From assembly GCF_035306585.1 (NCBI RefSeq), contig NZ_DATGNU010000098.1:20598-84597 (forward strand): a stretch of DNA of 64,000 bases, in the 5' to 3' direction. Below the pieces are notes generated by a model. The model searched no databases. It was not told where the DNA came from and worked only from the letters and a program-made list of their open reading frames with translations. Positions 42,953-52,354 of this stretch are shown here, piece by piece. The position numbers and the translations under genes are program-made. This DNA is from Galbibacter sp035306585. Its GTDB lineage: Bacteria; Bacteroidota; Bacteroidia; Flavobacteriales; Flavobacteriaceae. Each line of letters opens with the position of its first letter. Position 1 is the stretch's first letter.

Positions 42953-43765
42953 TTAATCCCAAAGATTCTCTGCCTTCGGGCCACCCCATATCATAGTAGC
43001 CAAATACGGATTGTCTATAAAAGGATTGCGATTTCCTTGGACTTTTTCGATCCGATTATTTCGCTGGATTTCAAAATCATCTACGGGGTCTTCAGCGTTC
43101 CATTTTAAGAAGAGTTCTAGGGATCCAACATCCTCAAAAGACTCTGCGTATCGAAGATTTAAATACATTATCATTCTAGCAACATCACCCTTCCATTGAT
43201 CCCCTGGGTACCACGAGTTGTTTTTTAGTTTATAGCTTCCTTTGCCTTGAGTAAAGGGATGGTTGCTTCGTTTCGAATTCAAGCGGATATCACAAACCCT
43301 TAAATGGTGTAAATCTCCCTTGGCTGTATTGACTATTAAGGATTGCGGATATACGTGTTCGGTGTTAAAGGTTTGTGGTTGGTAGTTGTTAGCGCCAGAG
43401 TGGAACTCCTTCCTATACCGACGTTCTCCTGAATAGATTAGCACAACACTATCGCGTTGTCCCACCTGGGCATCAATGTCGTAGAGTTGTTTGTGCCGAG
43501 CACTATAGCTTTGGATATTTACATGTTTAGAAATTGTGGTGGTAGCCAACCCTTCATATAACGCCATATTATCTTGAGTAAAATCAACTTGGCTGTAGTA
43601 GGATTCTAAATTAGCAGGGATTTTAAGATAGCCGACACGATTTTGCGATTCCGTATCACTGGTCGACTTTTCAACTCGGGCTCGATCCTTACAACTAAAA
43701 ACCAAGGAAGAGGTCCAAATAACTAGCAGTAATATCTTTGCTGAGCTGTATTGAAAGTTAGTCAT
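42953..43765 (-). CDS. Secreted endonuclease I family lipoprotein
   Basis: This 270-residue protein has lipobox VFSC (Cys25) and the endonuclease I (PF04231) core. TFNTEHVYPQSL carries the catalytic His, followed by DLHHLRVCDIRLNSKRSNHPF. It would cut extracellular or periplasmic DNA for nutrients. It lies 16 bases after the RNA methyltransferase gene on the same strand, so the two may share a transcript without a functional link. Confidence 0.87.
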   Translation of the reverse strand: MTNFQYSSAKILLLVIWTSSLVFSCKDRARVEKSTSDTESQNRVGYLKIPANLESYYSQVDFTQDNMALYEGLATTTISKHVNIQSYSARHKQLYDIDAQVGQRDSVVLIYSGERRYRKEFHSGANNYQPQTFNTEHVYPQSLIVNTAKGDLHHLRVCDIRLNSKRSNHPFTQGKGSYKLKNNSWYPGDQWKGDVARMIMYLNLRYAESFEDVGSLELFLKWNAEDPVDDFEIQRNNRIEKVQGNRNPFIDNPYLATMIWGGPKAENLWD

Positions 43766-43781
43766 GTAATGGAACTTATTT

Positions 43782-44996
43782 TTAGTTAGTTCTCTCTAAT
43801 AGGGCCATGTAGAAACCGTCAAATCCTGAGGTAGATGCAAGGATTTTTTTGTCTTTTAAAAGTCTGAAATTTTGCCCTTCCGGCGAGGTTAAAAATGCGG
43901 TGACCTGATCTTGATTCTCTGATGGAAGAATGGAACAGGTAGCATAAACCATTTTTCCACTCACCTTTAGCATTTTGGAATAATTTCTTAAGATCTCTTG
44001 TTGTACCTCTTTGATGGTATCTAGAAATTCAGGCTGAAGTTTCCACTTAGCATCTGGATTTCTTCTTAGAACACCAAGTCCGCTACAGGGAGCATCAATA
44101 AGAACTCTATCCATGGAATTGTGAAGCTTCTTAATTACCTTACTAGAATCAATTTCTCTAGTTTCTATATTATGAGCACCGTTTCTTCGAGCACGTCTTT
44201 TGAGCTCTTTTAATTTGTTGGCATAGATATCTAGGGCGATAATCTGCCCTTTATTATTCATTTTCGAAGCTAGGTGAAGCGTTTTACCTCCAGCGCCAGC
44301 ACAGCTATCAACCACTCGCATCCCTGGTTCAACATCCAATAATTCCGCAACAAGTTGCGAGGAGGCATCTTGTACCTCGAAAAGGCCATTTTGAAAAGCG
44401 TCCGTTTTAAAGATATTTGATCGTTCCTTTAAGAGTAGCGCATCAGGATAATTTGTTATAAATGCAGTGTCGATATTTTCTTGTCGTAGCAATTTTTGGA
44501 GTGTTTTCTTATCGGTTTTTAACCTGTTCACCCTTAATATAACAGCTGCTTGTTGGTTTAAGGCATGTATTTCACTTTCCCAGACTTTTTCACCGAGTTC
44601 TTTAACAGCTACTTCATCCATCCAATCCGGGATGGATTCGCGGTATTTTCGGATTTTACTAAGCTCGTCAAATTTCCCTTTAATTCGTCTACTTGGTGTT
44701 CCTTCTAATTGCTTCCAATCGGGTAGTTGTATGCCTTTTAAAACCGCCCATACGGCAAAAATTCGCCATAGATTTTCTCTAGTGAAAGGTTCGTGAACCT
44801 CGGCAATCTGCGCATACAAGCGTTTCCACCGTACGATTTCATAGGAAGTTTCCGCAATAAAACCACGATCTCGTACACCCCAACGCTTATCTCTTTTAAG
44901 GAGTTGTTCTACCACCTTATCAGCATACTTATCTTCATTAAAAATAAGCTGGAGCCCGTCAATGACGGCATATACAAGATTTCTGTGAAGTCGCAT
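43782..44996 (-). CDS. RsmB/NOP family RNA (cytosine-5-)-methyltransferase
   Basis: This 404-residue protein has SAM motif VDSCAGAGGKTLHLASKM, the acidic ALDIYANKL, and the two catalytic cysteines in LIDAPCSGLGVLRRNPD and VYATCSILPSENQ. An NusB-like N-terminal region precedes it. This matches rRNA m5C methyltransferases (RsmB type), although target C967 of 16S rRNA cannot be shown here. It is divergent from the YCF48 gene. Confidence 0.88.
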   Translation of the reverse strand: MRLHRNLVYAVIDGLQLIFNEDKYADKVVEQLLKRDKRWGVRDRGFIAETSYEIVRWKRLYAQIAEVHEPFTRENLWRIFAVWAVLKGIQLPDWKQLEGTPSRRIKGKFDELSKIRKYRESIPDWMDEVAVKELGEKVWESEIHALNQQAAVILRVNRLKTDKKTLQKLLRQENIDTAFITNYPDALLLKERSNIFKTDAFQNGLFEVQDASSQLVAELLDVEPGMRVVDSCAGAGGKTLHLASKMNNKGQIIALDIYANKLKELKRRARRNGAHNIETREIDSSKVIKKLHNSMDRVLIDAPCSGLGVLRRNPDAKWKLQPEFLDTIKEVQQEILRNYSKMLKVSGKMVYATCSILPSENQDQVTAFLTSPEGQNFRLLKDKKILASTSGFDGFYMALLERTN

Positions 44997-45109
44997 AAAT
45001 AATTATAATAATTTTAATTCAACCACTTTTTGGTGGTATAATTTGAATGCAAAGGTATTGTTTTGTGAACTATTAAACTTATTTTTAGCAAAAGAAATAT
45101 AGTCATATT

Positions 45110-46147
45110 ATGCAGAAGCTTATTGTCATTTTTTTGGGGCTCTTTGTGGGTTCCTGTATCAATCAAACCTATCAACCTCATCAGTACACAAAAGTTGAGA
45201 TTAAGGACATTTACTTGGATACTACAAGTATAAGAGCCATAACCTTGATGCAAGGAAATCTTGGCTTTGCTGGTTCTAACAATACCTTTGGCATCTACAA
45301 TACCCAAGGCAACAAAACAGCTTCCAAACAAATAACATACGATAGCCTTGAATTGGAGTTCAGGGCCGTGGCATCTACCAGTACAGACTTTTTTATGCTT
45401 AGTATTGAGAGTCCTGCTTTGTTGTATAAAACCGGAGATCACGGGCAGATGGAAGTAGTTTATAAAGAAGAAGGAGCGGGTGTGTTTTACAATGCTATGG
45501 CATTTTGGAATGATCAGGAAGGGATTGCAGTAGGGGATCCAACGGACGGTTGTTTGTCCATTATCATAACTAGAGATGGAGGGAATAGCTGGAATAAACT
45601 AAACTGTGGAGTGCTGCCAGCACAGGTGGAAGGGGAGTACGCCTTTGCTGCAAGTAACACAAATATTGCAGTGGTAGGTAATCATACCTGGATTGCAACG
45701 GGAGGATCAAAGGCACGGGTTTTTTATTCACCAGATAAAGGAGTGAACTGGGAGGTCTACGACACTCCTATAGTTCAAGGAGAACCTACTGAAGGGATCT
45801 ACTCTATTGCATTTTACGATGAAAAAACGGGCTTTATTATAGGCGGAGATTATACGAAGCCACAGGACAACATGGCTAATAAAGCCATTACTAAAGACGG
45901 CGGAAAAACTTGGCAACTTGTGGGGCAAGGGGAAGATCCTGGATATCGTTCATGTGTACAATACTTGCCAGGAAGCCGGGCAAATGAACTAGTTGCAGTA
46001 GGTTTTAAAGGTATATCTTTTAGTAATGATTCAGGAGAAGATTGGAAGCAATTATCAGATGAACCCTTCTATACATTAAAGTTTACCAGTGATAGTACCG
46101 CATTTGCGGCGGGCAACGGAAGGATCGCTAAATTAACTTTTAAATAA
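45110..46147 (+). CDS. YCF48-like beta-propeller lipoprotein
   Basis: This 345-residue protein has a lipoprotein signal ending in FVGSC (Cys16). Repeated blades have Asp-box-like turns: RDGGNSWNKL, SPDKGVNWEVY, KDGGKTWQLV and NDSGEDWKQL. This is the sialidase/YCF48 propeller pattern. Photosystem YCF48 proteins are assembly factors; flavobacterial versions are of unknown function and are sometimes labelled oxidoreductases. It is convergent with lnt, 8 bases apart. Confidence 0.8.
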   Translation: MQKLIVIFLGLFVGSCINQTYQPHQYTKVEIKDIYLDTTSIRAITLMQGNLGFAGSNNTFGIYNTQGNKTASKQITYDSLELEFRAVASTSTDFFMLSIESPALLYKTGDHGQMEVVYKEEGAGVFYNAMAFWNDQEGIAVGDPTDGCLSIIITRDGGNSWNKLNCGVLPAQVEGEYAFAASNTNIAVVGNHTWIATGGSKARVFYSPDKGVNWEVYDTPIVQGEPTEGIYSIAFYDEKTGFIIGGDYTKPQDNMANKAITKDGGKTWQLVGQGEDPGYRSCVQYLPGSRANELVAVGFKGISFSNDSGEDWKQLSDEPFYTLKFTSDSTAFAAGNGRIAKLTFK

Positions 46148-46155
46148 GTCCAGGT

Positions 46156-47739
46156 TTATTTCTTTTTCTTAGCAATGGCAAAAAGCAATATCGTAACAGC
46201 AAGGAATACGGCGATTCTGGCAATGTAATCCCCGTACTTCACATAGAATGTTTTTTTGTCATTGGTGGTGATCTCCCCTGAGAGCGTTCCCTTTAAGCCA
46301 TAGCCCAATTGTTTGGTTATTTCACCTTTTTCATTGATAAAAGCAGAAATACCTGTGTTGGCACTTCGCGCGATGCTTTTTCTTGTTTCTATGGCTCTAA
46401 GACGAGCGTAACTCAAATGTTGTTGATGACCTTGTGTGTCACTCCACCAAGCATCATTAGTGATAATTGCTAAAAAATTGGCACCATTTTGAACATATCC
46501 AGTTACAAACTCCCCATAGATGGATTCATAACAGATAATAGGAGCTGCACTGATCTCAGCGGTGCTATTGGTAAAAACCGACCGATCTTCCTGAGTTGCT
46601 CTCATGGCGACAGTACCTCCTAGGTCCAACATCACATTGCCTAATAATGGCTCGAGTATACTTTTAAATGGAAAGGTTTCAACGCCAACCACTAATTTAG
46701 ACTTGATGTATTTTTGGCTACTACCTGAATGATTAATTTGTACGGCAGCATTGTAAAAATCAAACCATCCTTGAGGGTAATAGTTTGCAGAAATGGAGGG
46801 TCTCTGGCCACTAGGATATTTTTGATAAAAGTCAACACCTGTAATAAATTGTAAATCAGGATAATGACTGATAAGCTGTTGTAAGATTCGTTTCTCCGCA
46901 GAATGGTCAAAGTTCTTTATTGAAGTCCCTCTGGAGAGCGCTGTCTCGGGAGCGATTACATAATCTGTTTGTTTGGTGATATCCTTTTGAGCTAAGGTTA
47001 TAAGATCCTGAGCCATCTGGGTATTTTTAATGGTGTATTTTTCAGAATAGGGGTCAATATTTGGTTGTAGGAGGGTAATTTGGATTCTATTTGTTCCGGA
47101 TTCATATTTTTGAAAGATCCATAACGAGATCATAATAGGAATAGCAATGATTAGTATATTTTTTCCAATTCCAATACCTAATTGCCTTTTGTCAGCATCC
47201 ATATGAAATCGACTCACCGCTCTAAAAAGTCCGATGTTAACGATCCAAATCCAGAGGCTACCACCAAATACTCCTGTATATTGATACCATTGAATCCAAT
47301 GAATGTTTTCAGAGAAGACATTTCCTAGGTTTAACCATGGCCATGAAAAGTCCCAATTCAAGTGAAATTTTTCAAAAGCGATCCAAATGGCAACTAAAAA
47401 AAACAAATGAATCTTTGCTGGTAAACCTTTAGCCACCAAGTGGTAAATTAAAAACACTATGGTCATTAATAGGGAATTCACTAAAATTGCAAAGAGCATC
47501 CCAAAAGGGGTGGAGTACCAAATCCACCATGTGGTAATGGAATTCCATATTAAAAATGTGATGTAAGCAGTAATAAATACCTTGCTATTTTTCTTACCTG
47601 AATCGGAGTTCCGAATTTCTTGTTCCGCAAGTAATAAGGGAACAAATCCTATAAATGTTAATAAGGCTAATCCATAAGTTGGCCAAGAGAGGCCAAGGAG
47701 CACACCTGATAACATGGCTAGAATGATTTGTTTCTTCAT
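46156..47739 (-). CDS. lnt: Apolipoprotein N-acyltransferase
   Basis: This 527-residue inner-membrane enzyme adds the third acyl chain to lipoproteins. About six N-terminal helices (residues 5-200) precede a nitrilase-fold domain. The catalytic triad is E in VIAPETALSRG, K in IKSKLVVGVETFPF and C in APIICYESIYGEF. The last helix (IAVFLAVTILLFAIA) returns to the membrane. The abundance of predicted lipoproteins in this window fits its presence. Confidence 0.95.
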   Translation of the reverse strand: MKKQIILAMLSGVLLGLSWPTYGLALLTFIGFVPLLLAEQEIRNSDSGKKNSKVFITAYITFLIWNSITTWWIWYSTPFGMLFAILVNSLLMTIVFLIYHLVAKGLPAKIHLFFLVAIWIAFEKFHLNWDFSWPWLNLGNVFSENIHWIQWYQYTGVFGGSLWIWIVNIGLFRAVSRFHMDADKRQLGIGIGKNILIIAIPIMISLWIFQKYESGTNRIQITLLQPNIDPYSEKYTIKNTQMAQDLITLAQKDITKQTDYVIAPETALSRGTSIKNFDHSAEKRILQQLISHYPDLQFITGVDFYQKYPSGQRPSISANYYPQGWFDFYNAAVQINHSGSSQKYIKSKLVVGVETFPFKSILEPLLGNVMLDLGGTVAMRATQEDRSVFTNSTAEISAAPIICYESIYGEFVTGYVQNGANFLAIITNDAWWSDTQGHQQHLSYARLRAIETRKSIARSANTGISAFINEKGEITKQLGYGLKGTLSGEITTNDKKTFYVKYGDYIARIAVFLAVTILLFAIAKKKK

Positions 47740-47740
47740 T

Positions 47741-47796
47741 ATAGTGAATTAGAACACGAATATCTTAATAATAATTGAAACAACATAGTGAATTAG
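47741..47796 (+). repeat. Direct repeat ATAGTGAATTAG in the lnt-pssA interval
   Basis: Twelve identical bases occur at 47741-47752 and 47785-47796, 44 bases apart (about four helical turns). It lies upstream of lnt on the minus strand. Function unknown. Confidence 0.35.
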
Positions 47797-47943
47797 CCTC
47801 GTATGAAGGCCTTTAATTAGATCTGGCTGGTGTTTTTATCAATTTTTTGATATAAAAATTTACCCTTAAGTCTTGTGTGGAATTAAATAGGCAAATTAAA
47901 ATTAAATTGTAATTTTACTTATTCGAATCTCGAAGAAAAAATT

Positions 47944-48696
47944 ATGAAGCGATATATTCCGAATGCTCTTACCTTATTAAATTTATCTGCTGGTATTATT
48001 GCAGTTATATTAGCTGTGCAAGGAAATCTTGTATTGGCATCCTATTTTGTTTTTGCAGGAATATTCTTTGACTTCTTCGATGGAATGGCTGCTAGGCTAT
48101 TACATGTTGAAGGTGAATTAGGTTTACAATTAGACTCTTTGGCAGATGTGGTTACCTCAGGTGTAGTGCCTGGAATTGTGTTGTATCAATTGTTTCAGCT
48201 AAGCTTGGGTGAAAATTTTATTCCAGGAGCAACCATTCTTGGAGCTCATCCTAATGATAGCTTTGAAACTTTACAGTGGTTGCCATTTTTTGGAATCCTT
48301 GTGAGTTTAGGATCGGCCTATCGTTTGGCTAAATTCAATATCGACCAGCAGCAGACCACTTCTTTTATTGGACTTCCGACTCCAGCCAACGCGCTTTTAA
48401 TTTTATCGCTTCCACTGATGTTGTATTATCAGCCAGGTCTTTTTGATTCGATTATTTTAAATCAATGGTTCTTGATTGCCTTAACTATTTTTTCCACCTA
48501 TATATTAAATGCCAAGATCCCGTTATTTGCCTTAAAGTTTAAGACATGGCGATTTAAAGACAATACGATACGCTATGTGTTTTTAATATTGGCCTTACTA
48601 TTACTAATTTTATTGCAGTATGCTGCAATTCCCCTCATAATTATCCTGTATATCCTTCTATCTGTTTGGTCAAATTTCGCCAAAGCAGCGGTCTAG
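47944..48696 (+). CDS. pssA: CDP-diacylglycerol-serine O-phosphatidyltransferase
   Basis: This 250-residue membrane enzyme makes phosphatidylserine, the precursor of phosphatidylethanolamine. The CDP-alcohol phosphatidyltransferase signature DGxxAR, then GxxxDxxxD, is complete near residues 40-62 (FDGMAAR, LQLDSLADVV). Seven to eight hydrophobic helices follow. ATG 47944 opens with MKRYIPNALTLLNL, the normal start. Confidence 0.94.
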   Translation: MKRYIPNALTLLNLSAGIIAVILAVQGNLVLASYFVFAGIFFDFFDGMAARLLHVEGELGLQLDSLADVVTSGVVPGIVLYQLFQLSLGENFIPGATILGAHPNDSFETLQWLPFFGILVSLGSAYRLAKFNIDQQQTTSFIGLPTPANALLILSLPLMLYYQPGLFDSIILNQWFLIALTIFSTYILNAKIPLFALKFKTWRFKDNTIRYVFLILALLLLILLQYAAIPLIIILYILLSVWSNFAKAAV

Positions 48697-48724
48697 AGGA
48701 ATAAGAAAGAAAATTCCTTTTTTT
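48696..48724 (+). terminator. Terminator after pssA
   Basis: AGGAAT (48697-48702) pairs with ATTCCT (48713-48718) across a 10-base purine loop and is followed by seven T. The stem is short but well placed, right after the stop. Confidence 0.65.
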
Positions 48725-48754
48725 AATAAAAAGTATTGTGCAGTTTGAAACAGC

Positions 48755-49249
48755 TTAATTTTCCAGTTTGAATTCAGCTAATGGAGCCATTTTGGCTTTG
48801 GTAATTTGTAGCGTGTTTCCATTTATTATATAAGTATCTGCTCTTTGAATTATACCCATGAATTGATCCTCAATTTCCATGTTTTCACAAGCCATCATCG
48901 TACTGATTAATTGACTTGTCTCGAAACGATTACCTTCCTTTAAGGTATAGGTTCCACCAAATGAATTACAACCAGAATTTCCAACTAATCGATTTTCCTC
49001 TGTGGAAAATTGAATAAAAACTTTTTGTGCACTGTTATCCAATTCTGATACATCTTGACCCAATAGCTTGGTGAGCTTCCATTTCTTATCCACCAATTGC
49101 TTTTGCGAATTTTCCTGATCTGTACTTACCTGCACCTTTGAAGTACTTTTTGATGGTTCATCTTGAGAACCCTTCTTAGTTGCATTTCCATTACAGTTTA
49201 AGAATAATGCTAGGCTTAGGGAGGCGAAAAATAGTCCAAATGTTTTCAT
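48755..49249 (-). CDS. META-domain lipoprotein (HslJ-like)
   Basis: This 164-residue protein has lipobox FLNC (Cys19) and a Lys/Ser-rich linker. A META/HslJ domain follows: KKWKLTKLLGQDV, LVGNSGCNSFGGTYTL and TMMACENMEIEDQFM. HslJ is linked to heat shock and novobiocin tolerance; META domains in general have no known enzymatic role. It lies 21 bases after lptB on the same strand and may be the last gene of that unit. Confidence 0.82.
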   Translation of the reverse strand: MKTFGLFFASLSLALFLNCNGNATKKGSQDEPSKSTSKVQVSTDQENSQKQLVDKKWKLTKLLGQDVSELDNSAQKVFIQFSTEENRLVGNSGCNSFGGTYTLKEGNRFETSQLISTMMACENMEIEDQFMGIIQRADTYIINGNTLQITKAKMAPLAEFKLEN

Positions 49250-49270
49250 GATAGTAAATCGTTTAAAGTT

Positions 49271-50014
49271 TTAATGGAAGTCTAATTTCTTTTTACGAAG
49301 TTCAAAGTTTTGACCTAAATACACTTTTCGTACCATTTCATCTGCCGCTAATTCCTCTGGCTCACCAGCCTTTAAAATACTTCCTTCAAACATCAGGTAT
49401 GAACGCTCTGTAATTGCAAGGGTCTCTTGTACATTGTGATCGGTAATTAAGATTCCGATATTTTTATTTTTTAGTTGCGCTACAATTCGTTGAATATCTT
49501 CCACCGCCACAGGGTCAACACCAGCAAAAGGCTCATCGAGTAAAATAAAGCTGGGATCCGTGGCTAATGCTCGGGCGATCTCAGTTCTCCTTCTCTCCCC
49601 ACCTGAAAGCAAATCTCCACGATTTTTTCGAATATGTCCCAGGCTGAATTCATCGATCAGCGCTTCCATTTTCATTTTTTGTTCCTTTTTCGAAAGTTTA
49701 GTAAGTTGAAGGACACTCATTATGTTGTCCTCGATACTTAACTTTCTAAAAACGGAAGCCTCTTGAGCCAAATATCCAATCCCGTTTTGTGCTCGTTTGT
49801 ACATAGGGAATTTGGTAATTTCCATATTATCTAAAAAAATCTTTCCACTATTGGGTTTAATCAATCCCACGATCATATAGAATGAGGTTGTTTTACCAGC
49901 TCCATTTGGTCCTAACAACCCAACGATTTCACCACGATTGACCTCTAGCGATATTCCCTTTACAACTTTTCGCCCTTTGTAGGACTTCATTATGTTTTCA
50001 GCTCTTAACTTCAT
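49271..50014 (-). CDS. lptB: LPS export ABC transporter ATP-binding protein LptB
   Basis: This 247-residue ATPase powers LptB2FGC extraction of lipopolysaccharide from the inner membrane. It has Walker A GPNGAGKTT (residues 34-42), the Q-loop in IGYLAQEASVFRKL, signature LSGGERRR, Walker B FILLDEPFAGVDP and the switch His in TDHNVQ. The LSGGERRR signature and NIGILITDHN are typical of LptB rather than of other ABC proteins. It is near kdsD, the other LPS gene here. Confidence 0.94.
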   Translation of the reverse strand: MKLRAENIMKSYKGRKVVKGISLEVNRGEIVGLLGPNGAGKTTSFYMIVGLIKPNSGKIFLDNMEITKFPMYKRAQNGIGYLAQEASVFRKLSIEDNIMSVLQLTKLSKKEQKMKMEALIDEFSLGHIRKNRGDLLSGGERRRTEIARALATDPSFILLDEPFAGVDPVAVEDIQRIVAQLKNKNIGILITDHNVQETLAITERSYLMFEGSILKAGEPEELAADEMVRKVYLGQNFELRKKKLDFH

Positions 50015-50098
50015 AGTTATGTTTTGAAACGCTTAACTTAATTGCGAAATACCAAAAATATGGAATTCGAAATTACATTTTCTTAATTTCACTTCATT

Positions 50099-50449
50099 TT
50101 ATGATTTTTCTTCCTCTAGCGCATCCCAAAATTCATAGGCTCTTCTAAGATGAGGTATAACGATTGTCCCACCTACTACCGTTGCAATTCCTAGGGCTTC
50201 TACCACTTGTTCTTTCGTAAGACCTTCTTTGTAACAAGTCTCTAGATGATACTTTATACAATCGTCACAACGAAGTACAGTGGAGGCCACAAGACCTAAT
50301 AGCTCCTTGGTCTTTACATCCAAAGCCCCTGGCATATAGGCATTGGTATCTAAATTAAAAATACGTTTAATCACTTTGTTGTTATCCGACAATATGCGGT
50401 CATTCATTTTCTTACGGTAGGCATTGAATTCCTCCACTTGATTGGCCAT
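50099..50449 (-). CDS. Carboxymuconolactone decarboxylase (AhpD-like) family protein
   Basis: This 116-residue protein of the AhpD/CMD family has the redox motif CDDC with a following His (C61, C64, H68) in RCDDCIKYHLETC. Such small proteins act as thiol peroxidase partners or decarboxylases. The CxxC favours a redox role. It starts 2 bases after tatC and belongs to the kdsD-tatC-CMD-lptB cluster. Confidence 0.88.
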   Translation of the reverse strand: MANQVEEFNAYRKKMNDRILSDNNKVIKRIFNLDTNAYMPGALDVKTKELLGLVASTVLRCDDCIKYHLETCYKEGLTKEQVVEALGIATVVGGTIVIPHLRRAYEFWDALEEEKS

Positions 50450-50451
50450 AA

Positions 50452-51303
50452 TTATGCTTTATTTTTCGCTTTTTCTCTCTTAAGTTTCCTTTCCTCTCTT
50501 TTTAGTACGATTTTTGAGATATAAATACTCAATTCATAAAGTAATAAGATCGGGATAGCCACGATAATTTGACTGGCTACGTCTGGGGGGGTAATTACTG
50601 CTGACAAAATAAGAACAACTACAATGGAAATTTTCCTGTATTTTCTTAGAAATTCAGGAGTTACTAATCCTATTTTGGTCAGAAAGTACATTAAAATGGG
50701 CAATTCGAATATAAGTCCACATGCAATAACAGAGGATCTTACTGTCGAGATATAGGATGCCAAATCAATGTCATTAAAGACCTCTTGGCTCACCTTGTAA
50801 TTGGCAAGAAAGTTAATAGATAAAGGAGAGATGACATAATAACCAAATAGAACCCCTACAAAGAATAATAAAGAAGCAATAAGGATAAAACCTCTTGAAT
50901 TTTTTCGTTCGTTTTCATAAAGTCCAGGACTGATAAAACGCCATACTTCCCAAAGAATATAAGGAAAGGCTAAAATAAATCCTGCCCAAATCGATGTCCA
51001 AATGTGGGCAGAGAACTGTCCAGCCATTTGCCTACTTTGAATTCTAAAGTCTGGGCCGTCACAAAAGGATTCATCGAGTCCTAGTGATCTTGAGATCTGA
51101 CAGAAGAATTGATAGGTAGGAAATTCTGCTTTTTTAGGTCCAAATAAAATGGTATCAAATATAAAATCTTTTGCAATAAAAGCAACAATCCCGACAATAA
51201 CAACTGCCAGGGTTGATCTTATTAAATGCCACCTTAGTACTTCAAGGTGATCGAGGAAAGACATTTCGTTTTCATCTTTTCCAGTTCCAATCTTCTTTGT
51301 CAT
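50452..51303 (-). CDS. tatC: Sec-independent protein translocase TatC
   Basis: This 283-residue membrane protein with six helices recognises twin-arginine signals. The conserved N-terminus MSFLDHLEVLRWHLIRS and AFPYILWEVWRFISPGLYENE are clear. A longer first periplasmic loop (about residues 55-100) is seen, as in other Bacteroidota. Its ATG overlaps the kdsD stop (TAATG). The Tat-type signals on the Gfo/Idh protein and the LD-carboxypeptidase here are likely clients. Confidence 0.95.
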   Translation of the reverse strand: MTKKIGTGKDENEMSFLDHLEVLRWHLIRSTLAVVIVGIVAFIAKDFIFDTILFGPKKAEFPTYQFFCQISRSLGLDESFCDGPDFRIQSRQMAGQFSAHIWTSIWAGFILAFPYILWEVWRFISPGLYENERKNSRGFILIASLLFFVGVLFGYYVISPLSINFLANYKVSQEVFNDIDLASYISTVRSSVIACGLIFELPILMYFLTKIGLVTPEFLRKYRKISIVVVLILSAVITPPDVASQIIVAIPILLLYELSIYISKIVLKREERKLKREKAKNKA

Positions 51304-52268
51304 TATATGATTCCTTCTTTAATGAGGTCATGCAAGTGAATGACCCCGTAATAATGTTCATTTTTTTCCACTAAAAGCTGTGAAATACCAAATTCATCCA
51401 TGACATCTAGTGCATCCACAGCAAGTATGTCGGCATTGACGGTTTTGGGATGCTCGGACATGATGTCTTTGGCCTTAAGGTCATTGATATAATCGTATTT
51501 GCTTAGCATCCTACGAATGTCACCATCGGTTATAATACCTATGATCTTTTCATCCCTTGTAACGGCTGTCACCCCCATGAGCTTTTCAGAGATCTCGACG
51601 ATGACATCCTTTACACTACTTTGTTCAGTTACTTGTGGTTTTAAGTTCATTCGAGCGATATCTTTGACCCGTAAATATAGTTTTTTTCCCAAAGCACCCC
51701 CTGGATGATATTTGGCAAAATCAGCGCTACTAAACTTACGAAGACTTAAAAGGCAAATCGCCAGGGCATCCCCGAGAACTAATTGTGCTGTTGTACTTGT
51801 GGTTGGGGCGAGGTTGTTTGGGCAAGCTTCTTTTTCCACATAGGCATTTAATATATAATCTGCCTCTTGACCTAAATATGAATCTGGGTTTGCCGTAATT
51901 GCGATGAGTTTATTAGGACCTTCTTTTAGAAAAGGCACCAATACTTTGATCTCTGCGGTGTTCCCACTTTTTGAAATACAGATCACTACATCGTCCTTTA
52001 ATATGGTACCTAGATCGCCATGAATGGCATCTGCAGCGTGCATAAAAACGGCAGGCGTACCTGTTGAATTTAATGTTGCGACGATTTTTGTGCCAATTAT
52101 TGCACTCTTTCCAACGCCAGTAATAATTACTCTACCGTTGGAGTTATAAATGTACTCTACAGCTTCAGCGAAAGCGTCGTCCACAAATTGGGCAAGGTTT
52201 TTGATGGCATTACTCTCAGTATCAATGACCTTGATAGCATTAGCTATAATCGCATCTTTGGTGCTCAA
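51303..52268 (-). CDS. kdsD: Arabinose-5-phosphate isomerase (KpsF/GutQ/KdsD)
   Basis: This 321-residue protein has an N-terminal SIS domain (RVIITGVGKSAIIGTKIVATLNSTG from residue 46, and ISKSGNTAEI) and two C-terminal CBS domains (from about residue 205). It converts ribulose-5-phosphate to arabinose-5-phosphate for Kdo, a core LPS sugar. The LPS export ATPase lptB lies three genes on. A -7 box TACATTTG (52325-52332, minus strand) lies upstream. Confidence 0.93.
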   Translation of the reverse strand: MSTKDAIIANAIKVIDTESNAIKNLAQFVDDAFAEAVEYIYNSNGRVIITGVGKSAIIGTKIVATLNSTGTPAVFMHAADAIHGDLGTILKDDVVICISKSGNTAEIKVLVPFLKEGPNKLIAITANPDSYLGQEADYILNAYVEKEACPNNLAPTTSTTAQLVLGDALAICLLSLRKFSSADFAKYHPGGALGKKLYLRVKDIARMNLKPQVTEQSSVKDVIVEISEKLMGVTAVTRDEKIIGIITDGDIRRMLSKYDYINDLKAKDIMSEHPKTVNADILAVDALDVMDEFGISQLLVEKNEHYYGVIHLHDLIKEGII

Positions 52269-52332
52269 ATTTTTAAAATTTTATATTTGCAAAAACTAAA
52301 GATTAATTAGTATCTTTAGTAGTGCAAATGTA
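52257..52332. promoter_or_regulatory. Face-to-face recQ and kdsD promoters with shared palindrome
   Basis: On the plus strand TTTG (52257-52260), a 21-base spacer and TATATTTG (52282-52289) form a good recQ promoter. On the minus strand TACATTTG (52332-52325) is a -7 box for kdsD. Between them the 9-bp arms ACTAAAGAT (52295-52303) and ATCTTTAGT (52312-52320) form an inverted repeat, with outer arms TTTGCA (52286-52291) and TGCAAA (52323-52328). The predicted transcripts would overlap at their 5' ends and both begin with this hairpin. Confidence 0.55.
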
Positions 52333-52354
52333 TATAAAATAGTAAAACGAAAGG

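Noticed and set aside
45014..45442. 142-codon frame antisense to the YCF48-like gene
   Set aside because: It covers the start of a gene with a clear lipoprotein signal and Asp-box repeats; composition and motifs favour the plus-strand gene.
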